Positions 1 to 7,551 of a stretch of 64,000 nt of DNA are shown here, in pieces (position 1 is the first letter of the stretch; the number at the start of each line of letters is the position of its first letter). Below the pieces are notes generated by a model. That model was not told where the DNA came from. It worked only from the letters and a program-made list of their open reading frames with translations, and did no database searches. A program made the translations under genes and the position numbers. Source of the stretch: Abiotrophia sp. HMSC24B09 (GTDB taxonomy: Bacteria; Bacillota; Bacilli; Lactobacillales; Aerococcaceae); the NCBI RefSeq assembly GCF_001815865.1, contig NZ_KV822210.1, positions 122,574-186,573 on the forward strand. Reading direction: 5' to 3'.

Positions 1-1
1 A

Positions 2-796
2 TCCTTAGAAATTGAGGCCAGTCTCAAGGATAAATTGGAGCTTGCAGGCTTCCGATTGGTGGAACCTGGCCAGGTGCCTGATTACCTGATTACCATTGGC
101 GGTGATGGCACGCTCCTAGCGGCCTTCCACGATTATCAGGACTGGTTGGATTGTGTCATCTTTATCGGGATTCACACCGGCCATCTGGGTTTCTATGCCG
201 ATTGGCTTCCACATGAAATTGACGAGTTAGTCGACAGTTTGGCTCGTTCTGGCGGGCAAGGCCATGTTAGCTATCCTTTACTTAAGGTAGAGGCTGCTTG
301 CAAAGATGGCAAAACACATGAATGGTTAGCTCTAAATGAATGTTCCTTAAGGACTATGGCTGGCACCATGGTGGCCGAGATTCAGATTAACGAGAAGTTC
401 TTTGCGACCTTCCGTGGTGATGGTCTCTGTATTGCAACACCAACCGGGTCCACCGGCCTTAACAAGTCACTAGGTGGGGCTGTCATGCATCCGCGCGTAG
501 ACGCCTTGCAACTAACAGAGATGGCTGCCCTTAATAATCGGGTCTATCGAACGCTAGGTGCACCTATGATTATTCCGCGTGATGAATACCTAACCTTGCT
601 AATTCAAGAAGAAGCTCAGACCATGCTCATGATTGACCATCTCACTTGCGAGACTAAGGGCATCCAGTCAGTCAAATTCCAGTTGGCTGATACACGGATT
701 AAGTTTGCCAGCTTCCGCCACACCCATTTCTGGGACCGCGTAGAGAATTCCTTTATCGGCCATAAGCAGGAACGAGATGCAAAAATCAAGCACTAA
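2..796 (+). CDS. nadK: NAD kinase, 5' end cut by the window edge
   Basis: ATP-dependent NAD kinase makes NADP from NAD in the cytoplasm. The frame is open from base 2 and has no proper start in the window; a TTG at 35 lies in the middle of a conserved stretch, so the true start is upstream. The family's GGDGTLL nucleotide-binding motif follows a beta strand ending ITI, then comes the LNEC segment, and the TPTGSTGLNKSLGGAV loop that binds NAD. The visible 264 codons are close to the usual family length of about 265-275, so only a few residues are missing. In many Firmicutes this gene lies between relQ and an RluA-type synthase; the synthase is present here one gene downstream. Confidence 0.95.
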   Translation, partial: SLEIEASLKDKLELAGFRLVEPGQVPDYLITIGGDGTLLAAFHDYQDWLDCVIFIGIHTGHLGFYADWLPHEIDELVDSLARSGGQGHVSYPLLKVEAACKDGKTHEWLALNECSLRTMAGTMVAEIQINEKFFATFRGDGLCIATPTGSTGLNKSLGGAVMHPRVDALQLTEMAALNNRVYRTLGAPMIIPRDEYLTLLIQEEAQTMLMIDHLTCETKGIQSVKFQLADTRIKFASFRHTHFWDRVENSFIGHKQERDAKIKH

Positions 797-827
797 CAAG
801 TCAGCAAATAGAAAAAGAGGGAAACAC

Positions 828-1436
828 ATGCGTTTTAACCTACAAGTAATCATCAAATTCAGTCTTTTAGGACTAACAAGCTTGAGCCTAGCAGCTTGTA
901 ATTTAGGACCAGAGGCGAGTCAGCCTTCAAACAGCTCCGTGGCTAATGTGCCGGCTTCAGAAGTTGATCAAAAGGTCGAGATTCCTGAAGATACTAATAT
1001 CGCGACCATGTCTGAATCTGATAAGGCGAGTTTTTACGCTAGTTTAGATCAAATTACCTTAGATACGAGCGAGGGCCATAAGGCCTCCAATTATTCCAAC
1101 TTTAAGGAGATTATAAGCGAACAGGATTATAACGACTTAATCTTGTCAACGGCAGATGGGGCTAAGATTATCTATCTGGGCTTTGACGAGTGTCCTTACT
1201 GCCACGCCTTCTCTCCTAAGTTAAACCAACTGGCCAAGGAAAAGGGCGTGACCGTTTATTACTACAATACGCGTAAACACGCAAACGACAGTAACTTCGA
1301 ATCTGCTATGCAAGTCTATGGTGTGAATAAAGTGCCTAATGCCTTTATTGTTAAAGGGGGCAAGCCAGGAATCAATGTTAACCACGCTAGTAAGATGGCG
1401 GAGCTAGAAGCTTTTATCAATGAGGCGGCGAAATAA
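828..1436 (+). CDS. thioredoxin-fold lipoprotein
   Basis: A secreted, lipid-anchored protein of 202 residues with a thioredoxin-like domain. The ATG at 828 has an AGAGGG ribosome site just upstream and begins a normal lipoprotein signal peptide with a lipobox LAAC at residues 21-24; an in-frame ATG at 777 overlaps the preceding gene and would spoil that signal. After a Ser/Ala/Pro-rich linker a thioredoxin fold carries CPYC at residues 122-125, followed by a KVPNAF segment resembling the cis-proline loop. The domain resembles bacteriocin-transport accessory (PedC-like) proteins. It probably performs disulfide exchange outside the membrane, but no bacteriocin gene is nearby. It sits between nadK and the pseudouridine synthase, 31 bases after the former and 2 before the latter, so it is probably co-transcribed. 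Confidence 0.8.
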   Translation: MRFNLQVIIKFSLLGLTSLSLAACNLGPEASQPSNSSVANVPASEVDQKVEIPEDTNIATMSESDKASFYASLDQITLDTSEGHKASNYSNFKEIISEQDYNDLILSTADGAKIIYLGFDECPYCHAFSPKLNQLAKEKGVTVYYYNTRKHANDSNFESAMQVYGVNKVPNAFIVKGGKPGINVNHASKMAELEAFINEAAK

Positions 1437-1438
1437 GC

Positions 1439-2341
1439 GTGGTTCAGTTTCAATGGCACTATGAGGGGGACCATCCAGTACGGATTAAGGACTACCTTAA
1501 GCATCTGGGCATCCCTCGCAAGTTCGTATCACATGTCAAATTCGAAGGCGGTAACATCTTACTGAACGGACAAGAAGTCAATGTCCTTGCCAAATTAGAA
1601 GCAGGCGATGTCCTGACCTTGGTGGCGGCCGACGAGGGCACACATGAGACGGTGCCACCTTCACATGTTCCCATCCAGGTCATCTACGAAGATCGGGACC
1701 TACTGATTGTCAATAAGCCGACAGACGTTGTCTCCATCCCTTCCAAACGGATTCCGGATTCCGCCATGGCCAATCGGGTTAAAGGCTATTATCAGCGCCA
1801 AGGCTACGCAGACCAGGTCATCCATATTGTCACCCGTTTGGACCGCCAGACCACCGGCCTTATGTTGATAGCTAAGCACCGTTTGGCTCACGCCATGTTG
1901 GATAAGCAGGTCCAAGGTGGACAAGTTGAGAAGTATTATTTGGCCATTTCAACAAAATCAGACTGGCCGGCTCACGGCGTCATTGATCGCCCTATTGCGC
2001 GCACAGAAGATTCGATTATCACGCGTCGGGTCCATGAAAGTGGCCAGCGGGCAGTCACCGAATATTGGCTTAAGCAAGGTTTTGCTGACAGCAGTCTACT
2101 CAAGCTTCGCCTTCACACCGGTCGTACCCACCAGATTCGGGTTCATATGCAGGATGCAGGTGGGGTCCTAGTCGGAGATGACCTCTATGGTGGCCCGCAT
2201 TTGGAAGCGATTAGTCGCCAGGCCCTACACTGCGGTGAACTACGTCTCACCCAGCCTTTCACTGGCCAGCGCCTAGTCCTATCGGCCCCTCTACCTGAGG
2301 ATATGGCTGCTTGGCTAGCCAAGAGGGAAAGTAACTTATAA
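1439..2341 (+). CDS. RluA/RluD-family RNA pseudouridine synthase
   Basis: Converts uridine to pseudouridine in rRNA or tRNA. The N-terminal 60 residues resemble an S4 RNA-binding domain, and the catalytic domain carries the family motif HIVTRLDRQTTGL, whose aspartate is residue 135. The later GRTHQIRVHM motif is also typical. Length (300 aa) fits the family. The start is a GTG two bases after the stop of the lipoprotein gene; the first residues match the usual N terminus of this group. nadK followed by such a synthase is a common Firmicute gene order. The exact target uridine cannot be inferred from the sequence. Confidence 0.92.
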   Translation: MVQFQWHYEGDHPVRIKDYLKHLGIPRKFVSHVKFEGGNILLNGQEVNVLAKLEAGDVLTLVAADEGTHETVPPSHVPIQVIYEDRDLLIVNKPTDVVSIPSKRIPDSAMANRVKGYYQRQGYADQVIHIVTRLDRQTTGLMLIAKHRLAHAMLDKQVQGGQVEKYYLAISTKSDWPAHGVIDRPIARTEDSIITRRVHESGQRAVTEYWLKQGFADSSLLKLRLHTGRTHQIRVHMQDAGGVLVGDDLYGGPHLEAISRQALHCGELRLTQPFTGQRLVLSAPLPEDMAAWLAKRESNL

Positions 2342-2342
2342 C

Positions 2343-2380
2343 AAAAAGAGAGCTCGATCATTGACGAATCGAGCTCTTTT
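2343..2380 (+). terminator. rho-independent terminator after the nadK operon
   Basis: The arms AGAGCTCGAT and ATCGAGCTCT are separated by nine bases and flanked by an A run and a T run, so the hairpin can work in both directions. It lies between the pseudouridine synthase and the convergent CBS gene. Confidence 0.85.
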
Positions 2381-2416
2381 CTTATAGAAAAAGGTTGGAG
2401 TTAACTTCAACCTTAC

Positions 2417-3052
2417 TTAGTGTATACGGTAGCTTCGAATGCGGTAGCCACGTCGCTCTAATTGCTTGACCAATTGATTAAACTCAACGGGGTCCAGACT
2501 GCTTGGCAGAACATAGAGAATCTGGCCCTTGGTATCCATATCGGTTTTCTCCAGGGTGGTAGCAGAGATAATGTCGCTAAAGCGATTGATTAACTTGCTG
2601 ACTTGAGCCAGTTCCCCACGGCTCCCCAAGGTCTCAACCGATAGGGCAAAGCCTGCATTCGGCATGGCCCAGGCTTGAGCTAGCCACTGCAACATGGTGT
2701 TATGGCGAATAATACCGCTGAAGCGATTGTCACGATCCAGAACAGCTACGTAAGGTAGGTCATTGAGGGTAAAGACCATATGATAGAAGGAGTCCTGCTC
2801 GTGCACTACGCGAGTCGTGTTTTTGAGGAAATGGGTGACCGGCAGGCGACTCAAATCTTCATCAGGGTGATGATAGGCATATTGATAGATGTGATAGCGA
2901 TAGAGATTACCGCGGTAGAGGGTCTGGGTGGCATCTAGGACGGGCACACAGCGTAGTCCCTGATCTTCTAATAAATCCAAGGCGCTTGCGCAGTTATCGG
3001 CTTCGGTTAGATAGGTAATCTGCTGTTTAGGGACGACTAGTTGTTCAATCAT
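2417..3052 (-). CDS. CBS-domain protein, CbpB/YkuL-like
   Basis: A 211-residue soluble protein with a pair of CBS domains covering roughly residues 1-140 and a C-terminal region of about 70 residues that looks like a small regulatory fold. CbpB/DarB proteins of Firmicutes are CBS pairs that bind cyclic di-AMP and contact Rel; assignment to that group rests on overall layout and is inference. The start is the ATG at 3052, which has an AAAGGAG site a few bases upstream; 32 further in-frame codons upstream have no ribosome site and look non-coding. The gene stands alone, convergent with the operon to its left and divergent from the CNNM/CBS gene. Confidence 0.65.
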   Translation of the reverse strand: MIEQLVVPKQQITYLTEADNCASALDLLEDQGLRCVPVLDATQTLYRGNLYRYHIYQYAYHHPDEDLSRLPVTHFLKNTTRVVHEQDSFYHMVFTLNDLPYVAVLDRDNRFSGIIRHNTMLQWLAQAWAMPNAGFALSVETLGSRGELAQVSKLINRFSDIISATTLEKTDMDTKGQILYVLPSSLDPVEFNQLVKQLERRGYRIRSYRIH

Positions 3053-3280
3053 AGCGACACTCCTTTCTGGGGAACTTTTGCCCCCTAAAATGGGGCCCAA
3101 TCTCATATAGTGTATCAAAAATAAGGAAAGAACACAATGTTTTCTCATGGATATCTCATATAATATTAAAAATATCTAAAAGAAAACGCATTATTGGTCC
3201 CTAGCTCTTGCAATTTGCATCATTTTTACCTATTATTAAACTTAACATTATATTGTAAAAGCAAAAGGAGATTGACGACA

Positions 3281-4657
3281 ATGGACCCCTCGGGGAATTT
3301 AAGTACACAAATCTTATTAATCTTAGTACTGACCTTTATTAATGCGATTTTCTCGGCATCAGAGATTGCCTTCGTCTCGCTCAACCAACAAAAGATGACC
3401 CAACTGGCGGAATCAGGCAATGTCAAAGCCCAACGCGTAATGAAATTGTTGGATAAGTCGGACGACTTTTTGGCTACCATTCAAGTTGCCATCACCTTAG
3501 CAGGTTTCTTCTCTAGTGCGTCGGCTGCAACTACCTTTGCAGATCGAATTATGACTTGGTTGCCAAGTTTGCCGGGCGGAAAAGCAGTCGCGATTTTGAT
3601 TGTCACCTTTGTTTTATCTTATTTAACCCTGGTTTTAGGGGAACTTTATCCTAAGCAGGTCGCCCTTCAGATGCCTGAAGAGATTGCCTTAGGCACGGCG
3701 GGCTTTATCTCTGTTACTCAGTGGTTAGCCAAGCCTTTTGTGGGCTTGCTGACGGCTTCAACAGGGCTTTTGAAGCGATTGACGCCAATTGATTTTACCA
3801 AAGAAGAAGAAAAATTCACCCGTAGTGAGATGAAGGCCCTCTTGGCCAACAGCCGTAACGATGGGGCCATTGACACGGATGAGTTTGCCATGATGCAGGG
3901 CGTGCTATCGCTTGATAGTAAGTTGGCCCGTGAGGTCATGGTGCCTCGGACAGACACCCAGATGATTGATATTGAAGATCCGCTAGAAGAAAATATCAAT
4001 GCCTTATTAGATAGTCCTTTCTCGCGGATTCCACTCTATGAAGGGGATAAGGACAATGTGATTGGTGTGATTCATGTTAAAAACCTCTTACGTGCCTCAC
4101 GCCAACATGGATTTGATAACTTAGACTTACGTGAGATTGCCAATGAGCCAATGTTTGTGCCCGATACCATCTACACAGATGACCTACTTTTAGAGTTCCG
4201 TCGCGAACAAACCCATTTGGCCATCCTTAAGGATGAATATGGCGGTGTCGAAGGGATTGTCACCCTAGAAGACTTAATTGAAGAAATTGTCGGGGAAATC
4301 GAAGACGAGTCCGACATCAATAGCGAGTCCTTCCAGGCCATTGACGAGACCCACTGGGAAGTTGACGGCGGGGTTACCCTAGATAAGTTTAATGCGACCT
4401 TCAATGAGTCGGTGCGATCAGAGGACGTGGAAACCATTGCCGGCCTCATGATTCAAATTATCGGCTATGTGCCAGATGATGATGAGCGTTTGTCGGTGCG
4501 GGTTAATGACTATGTCCTGACCACCACTCAAATTGAAAATGGCCGTATTCGTTGGGTGCTGCTGACACTAGATGCAGAGCGCACACTGGCAGCTGATTTT
4601 GACTACCAAGACTTCGAAGAAGAAGAATTTGGTGACGAAGAAAACGAAGAAAACTAG
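3281..4657 (+). CDS. CNNM/CBS-domain transporter-like protein (HlyC/CorC family)
   Basis: A membrane protein of 458 residues. It starts with a CNNM (DUF21) membrane domain containing three to four hydrophobic segments (about residues 1-170), followed by a CBS pair with the family strings REVMVPRTD and LKDEYGGVEGIVTLEDLIEEIVGE, and a C-terminal CorC_HlyC domain ending in an acidic tail. Family members are linked to magnesium/cobalt efflux and were once annotated as hemolysins. The ATG at 3281 has AAAAGGAG ten bases upstream; an in-frame start at 3194 lies in AT-rich non-coding sequence. The gene has no operon partner. Confidence 0.9.
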   Translation: MDPSGNLSTQILLILVLTFINAIFSASEIAFVSLNQQKMTQLAESGNVKAQRVMKLLDKSDDFLATIQVAITLAGFFSSASAATTFADRIMTWLPSLPGGKAVAILIVTFVLSYLTLVLGELYPKQVALQMPEEIALGTAGFISVTQWLAKPFVGLLTASTGLLKRLTPIDFTKEEEKFTRSEMKALLANSRNDGAIDTDEFAMMQGVLSLDSKLAREVMVPRTDTQMIDIEDPLEENINALLDSPFSRIPLYEGDKDNVIGVIHVKNLLRASRQHGFDNLDLREIANEPMFVPDTIYTDDLLLEFRREQTHLAILKDEYGGVEGIVTLEDLIEEIVGEIEDESDINSESFQAIDETHWEVDGGVTLDKFNATFNESVRSEDVETIAGLMIQIIGYVPDDDERLSVRVNDYVLTTTQIENGRIRWVLLTLDAERTLAADFDYQDFEEEEFGDEENEEN

Positions 4658-4664
4658 ACTTTTA

Positions 4665-4695
4665 AAGAGGTAGAGACGGAGCATCTCTGCCTCTT
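4665..4695 (+). terminator. hairpin after the CNNM/CBS gene
   Basis: AAGAGGTAGAGA pairs with TCTCTGCCTCTT across a seven-base loop. There is no long T run after it, so it may be a weak terminator or an RNA-stabilising hairpin. Confidence 0.5.
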
Positions 4696-4726
4696 CTGCT
4701 ATAGAATTCGAGAGGGAGGAAAGAAT

Positions 4727-5242
4727 ATGATTATCTTAATTATGGGGGCGTCTCATACAGGCAAAACCCTGCTCGCGCAGAGACTATTGGAAAAATATCA
4801 TTATCCCTACCTATCCATCGACCATCTAAAAATGGGCTTGATTCGGAGTGGCCATAGTCCCCATCATGCCATGACGGATGATCAGACCTTGACCGAATTT
4901 CTCTGGCCGATTGTGCGGGAGATGATTAAAACAGCCATTGAGAATGGGCAAAATTTGATAGTAGAAGGCTGCTATATCCCGTTTGATTGGGCCAAGGATT
5001 TTGAAGCAGACGAACTTAGCCAGATTAAGTATTATTGCCTAATCATGAGTGAGGATTATATTAGAAAGCACTTTGCCGATATCAAAGCACATGCCAATGC
5101 TATTGAGCAAAGGATAGATGACACTTGGTGTACCCTGGACAGCGTCTTGCGGGACAATGCAAGGCAGCTCGCTCAGGCTAAGCAAGCGGGCGCCAACTAT
5201 CTTCTGATTCAAGACGGTTACCAGGTAGAAATCGACTTATAA
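4727..5242 (+). CDS. small P-loop kinase-like ATP-binding protein
   Basis: A 171-residue protein with a Walker A motif GASHTGKT at residues 7-14, followed by a kinase-like LSIDHLKMGLIRSG stretch and a VEGCYIP segment that could be the Walker B-like strand. This pattern is that of small nucleoside/nucleotide kinase or zeta-toxin-like folds; the substrate is unknown. The start has a GAGGGAGGAAAG ribosome site. It stands alone, followed by a decayed region. No antitoxin-like small gene lies next to it, so a toxin role is not supported. Confidence 0.6.
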   Translation: MIILIMGASHTGKTLLAQRLLEKYHYPYLSIDHLKMGLIRSGHSPHHAMTDDQTLTEFLWPIVREMIKTAIENGQNLIVEGCYIPFDWAKDFEADELSQIKYYCLIMSEDYIRKHFADIKAHANAIEQRIDDTWCTLDSVLRDNARQLAQAKQAGANYLLIQDGYQVEIDL

Positions 5243-5303
5243 AAGCTATGGGGTACTGCTGACGTGGTGCCTTTTACTGTGTCTTGCTTTCGCTAAACTC
5301 GCA

Positions 5304-5537
5304 ATGTTTGAAGGCGGTCTTTATGACATACCCCTAGGCTTCGGCCTGGGGGTCTTTTTTATTTGCATTCAACTATTGCAAAAAATGCAATGGTTGACTT
5401 GGCTTCTATTTACGGTTTTTGGTCTAAAAGTATATTTTCATGTCGAAAAAAAGCCACCTAAACGAGAACACGAGGTAACCTTCGAAATCAGCCTCTGGTT
5501 GTTCAAGCTCAAGTGGCGCATCAAGTGGGAAGCGTAA
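5304..5537 (+). pseudogene. remnant of a small membrane protein
   Basis: A 77-codon frame encodes two hydrophobic segments and a basic, amphipathic C terminus. The ATG at 5304 has no ribosome site. The same frame stays open and strongly hydrophobic upstream back into the end of the kinase gene, without any ATG, GTG or TTG there, which suggests that the true N terminus was lost. I do not recognise the family. The frame includes an ACCCC...GGGGT hairpin followed by a T run at about 5330-5360. Together with the neighbouring short frame it looks like debris of a small accessory element. Confidence 0.35.
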
Positions 5538-5560
5538 GCTTCCTACACCCCTCCGGGGGT
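5528..5560. repeat. two adjacent short hairpins
   Basis: GGAAGC-GTAA-GCTTCC at 5528-5543 is followed at once by ACCCC-TCCG-GGGGT at 5547-5560. They span the stop codon of the membrane-protein remnant. No T run follows, so function as a terminator is doubtful. Confidence 0.5.
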
Positions 5561-5591
5561 CATGCTTAGTATATCATAAAAAACAGTGAAA

Positions 5592-5699
5592 ATGAAGAAC
5601 TTCAAGGTCGAATTCAAAATAGAGCGCACGAAGCCAGATTGGAAAGCGCTAATCGGACGGATTATCATCATCGGCGCTTTGTGGCTAACCTTTAAGTAG
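5592..5699 (+). CDS. possible 35-residue basic/hydrophobic peptide
   Basis: A short frame runs from ATG at 5592 to TAG at 5697. It begins with a basic region (KVEFKIERTKPDWK) and ends with one hydrophobic helix rich in isoleucine. A convincing ribosome site is lacking. Its N-terminal FKVEFKI resembles the end of the upstream remnant (VTFEISLWLFKLKW) in charge pattern, so the two may be decayed parts of one kind of gene. Function unknown; it may not be expressed. Confidence 0.25.
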   Translation: MKNFKVEFKIERTKPDWKALIGRIIIIGALWLTFK

Positions 5700-5796
5700 G
5701 AGATGACAACAATGTGTACGGCAGACTAGCAGGAAAGACTAACTAATTGTCACGCAAAGTCTTTTATCTCAAGTGGGTAAGCGACCTATAAAATCT

Positions 5797-5851
5797 GACC
5801 CCATTTTGACCCCTGAAATTTAGAAAGAGGTCAGAATGGGGTCTTTTTTTT
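5797..5851 (+). terminator. strong terminator with no obvious gene in front
   Basis: GACCCCATTTTGACC pairs with GGTCAGAATGGGGTC with one mismatch, and a run of eight or nine T follows. It lies about 100 bases after the last short frame, so something in 5243-5800 was or is transcribed. The remaining bases 5700-5796 show no gene. Confidence 0.8.
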
Positions 5852-5909
5852 GCGCAATATGAATAATAGGAATAACGTAAAATAGCCAATGCTATTTATT
5901 CGGCATTTA

Positions 5910-5918
5910 TGGTATACT
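5910..5918 (+). promoter_or_regulatory. extended -10 promoter for queH
   Basis: TGGTATACT is an extended -10 element about 34 bases upstream of the chosen queH start. No good -35 box is seen. Confidence 0.5.
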
Positions 5919-5951
5919 ATAGGTAGATAAATGTGGGAAGGAGATGAGGCC

Positions 5952-6749
5952 ATGCATGCTATGATTAACGCGGAAGAAGTCTTACGACGTCTGAAGAATC
6001 AGACCATTAACTATGACAAGGTCTTACGCAAAATGATTGTTAAATGGGAGGCCCAGGAAGACAAGCCAACCATCCTCTTGCATTCTTGTTGTGCGCCTTG
6101 TTCGACTTCCACCCTCGAATTTCTCTGCCAACACGCGGAGGTGACCATCTTCTTCTCCAACTCCAATATTCATCCTAAGTCTGAGTATCAACGCCGAGCC
6201 CATGAGCAGAAGCGTTTCATTGACCAATTCAATGAACGGACTGGCCATCAGGCGGGCTTTATTGAAGATGAATATCGGCCAGAAGTCTTTACGCGTATGG
6301 TCATGTTCCATCAATTGGCTGAAGAAGAAGAGGGGGGCGAGCGTTGCTCGGCTTGCTTTAATATGCGACTAGACCGGGTAGCGCAAGTGGCCCAAGAATT
6401 GGGCTTTGACTACTTTGGTTCGGCTCTGACCCTATCCCCTAAGAAAAACAGTCAGCTCATTAATGAATTGGGGCTAGAGGTTCAACAACTCTATGACGTT
6501 AACTACTTACCAAGTGATTTTAAGAAGAATAAAGGCTATGAGCGCTCAATCGTCATGTGCCGCGAATACGATGTCTATCGCCAGTGTTACTGTGGTTGTG
6601 TCTTTGCAGCCAAGCAGCAAGGGGTGGACTTACGGGAGGTGAATAAGGAAGCCTTGGCTTATCTCAAGGATAAGCACGAGAATTGGGACAAGATTTCATT
6701 TAACTTTGGCAGGGGTGAGGCGAAGGAGGCCAAAGAAAACCATGATTAA
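5952..6749 (+). CDS. queH: epoxyqueuosine reductase QueH
   Basis: Catalyses the last step of tRNA queuosine synthesis, reducing epoxyqueuosine to queuosine. The protein (265 aa) has the family's cysteine set: HSCCAPCS near residue 40, CSACFNMRLDR in the middle and YRQCYCGC near the C-terminal third, expected to hold an iron-sulfur cluster and redox cysteines. The ATG at 5952 follows GGAAGGAG with an eight-base gap; an in-frame ATG at 5931 precedes that site and lacks its own. The gene overlaps the acetyltransferase gene by eight bases, so the two are translated as one unit. No preQ1 riboswitch was seen upstream. Confidence 0.92.
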   Translation: MHAMINAEEVLRRLKNQTINYDKVLRKMIVKWEAQEDKPTILLHSCCAPCSTSTLEFLCQHAEVTIFFSNSNIHPKSEYQRRAHEQKRFIDQFNERTGHQAGFIEDEYRPEVFTRMVMFHQLAEEEEGGERCSACFNMRLDRVAQVAQELGFDYFGSALTLSPKKNSQLINELGLEVQQLYDVNYLPSDFKKNKGYERSIVMCREYDVYRQCYCGCVFAAKQQGVDLREVNKEALAYLKDKHENWDKISFNFGRGEAKEAKENHD

Positions 6750-7341
6750 GATATTTGGTGGCGTGGTGGACAACCACTTGCCACGCGTGGAGACCAATCG
6801 CCTAGTCCTGCGTAAGCGGACCTTGGCGGATGCGGAAGACATGTTTGCCTACGCCCACTTGGATACCGTGGCTCAGGCGGCGGGCTTCCCACGCATTCGG
6901 AGTCTAGAACAAGAAATTACCTACTTTACCCAAGTTTTTCCTCAAGAAATGAGTTATCGCAGGGTGCCGATTGGTTACGGCATTACCCTCAAGGGCATTG
7001 ACCGAGTGATTGGCTCCATTGATTTTATTGATCGTCTGGGGCCAGATATCTTAGAGATTGGCTATGTCCTACATCCTACTTATTGGGGGCGGGGCATTGT
7101 ACCGGAAGCTGTTTCGGCCTTTATCGAGGTGGCTTTTGGCTTATTGAATCTCTATAAATTAGAGGCGTCCTGCTATAGCAGTAATGAACAGAGTCAGTCA
7201 GTCTTACGAAAATGTGGCTTTTCCCTAGAAGCATGTTTGCGGGGCAGACATCAGTTGGATGATGTCCGTATCGATGATTTACGTTATGGCCTACTCAAAT
7301 CGGACTGGGCTCGTCGTCGCGAGCGCGCTTCTTATGCATAG
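6742..7341 (+). CDS. GNAT acetyltransferase, RimJ/RimL-like
   Basis: A 199-residue N-acetyltransferase using acetyl-CoA. The start RLVLRKRTLADAEDMF, the IGSIDFI strand, the YVLHPTYWGRGIVPEAV acetyl-CoA loop and the C-terminal SVLRKCGFSLE stretch are those of the RimJ/RimL group that modify ribosomal protein N termini or small molecules. The ATG at 6742 overlaps the end of queH and has an AAGGAGG site inside the queH coding sequence. The substrate is not deducible. Confidence 0.85.
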   Translation: MIKIFGGVVDNHLPRVETNRLVLRKRTLADAEDMFAYAHLDTVAQAAGFPRIRSLEQEITYFTQVFPQEMSYRRVPIGYGITLKGIDRVIGSIDFIDRLGPDILEIGYVLHPTYWGRGIVPEAVSAFIEVAFGLLNLYKLEASCYSSNEQSQSVLRKCGFSLEACLRGRHQLDDVRIDDLRYGLLKSDWARRRERASYA

Positions 7342-7359
7342 GCTAAAATGGAACCGGTA

Positions 7360-7423
7360 CTGTCTGGTGGTGCGTTACCAGACAGGAAAACCAGGCTAGA
7401 GTTCAAGCTCTAGCCTGGTTTTT
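7360..7423 (+). terminator. two tandem hairpins, the second a rho-independent terminator
   Basis: CTGTCTGGT pairs with ACCAGACAG at 7360-7385. Immediately after, CCAGGCTAGAG pairs with CTCTAGCCTGG at 7391-7418 followed by five T. The second is a classical terminator for queH and the acetyltransferase gene. Confidence 0.85.
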
Positions 7424-7442
7424 GTCTTTCGGGACAGAGGGT

Positions 7443-7481
7443 AGAAAGCGCTTGTCGATAGCCCTAATCATTGCGTATAAT
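7443..7481 (+). promoter_or_regulatory. promoter with a cre-like sequence
   Basis: TTGTCG (7452-7457) and TATAAT (7476-7481) are spaced by 18 bases. GAAAGCGCTTGTC across 7444-7456 resembles a CcpA cre core and overlaps the -35 box. A coding start at 7471 inside this promoter can therefore be dismissed. Confidence 0.6.
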
Positions 7482-7551
7482 AGAAGTAATTAGCAACTTA
7501 TGTCAGCTTAGAAAATACTATTTCTCGTCACTAGCAAAAGGAGGTAATGCT

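Noticed and set aside
4727..5242. Zeta-type toxin of a toxin-antitoxin pair
   Set aside because: Only the P-loop supports it; no antitoxin gene is adjacent and the protein is short.
5870..5951. preQ1 riboswitch upstream of queH
   Set aside because: The short leader has no preQ1 aptamer-like stem with the A-rich tail.
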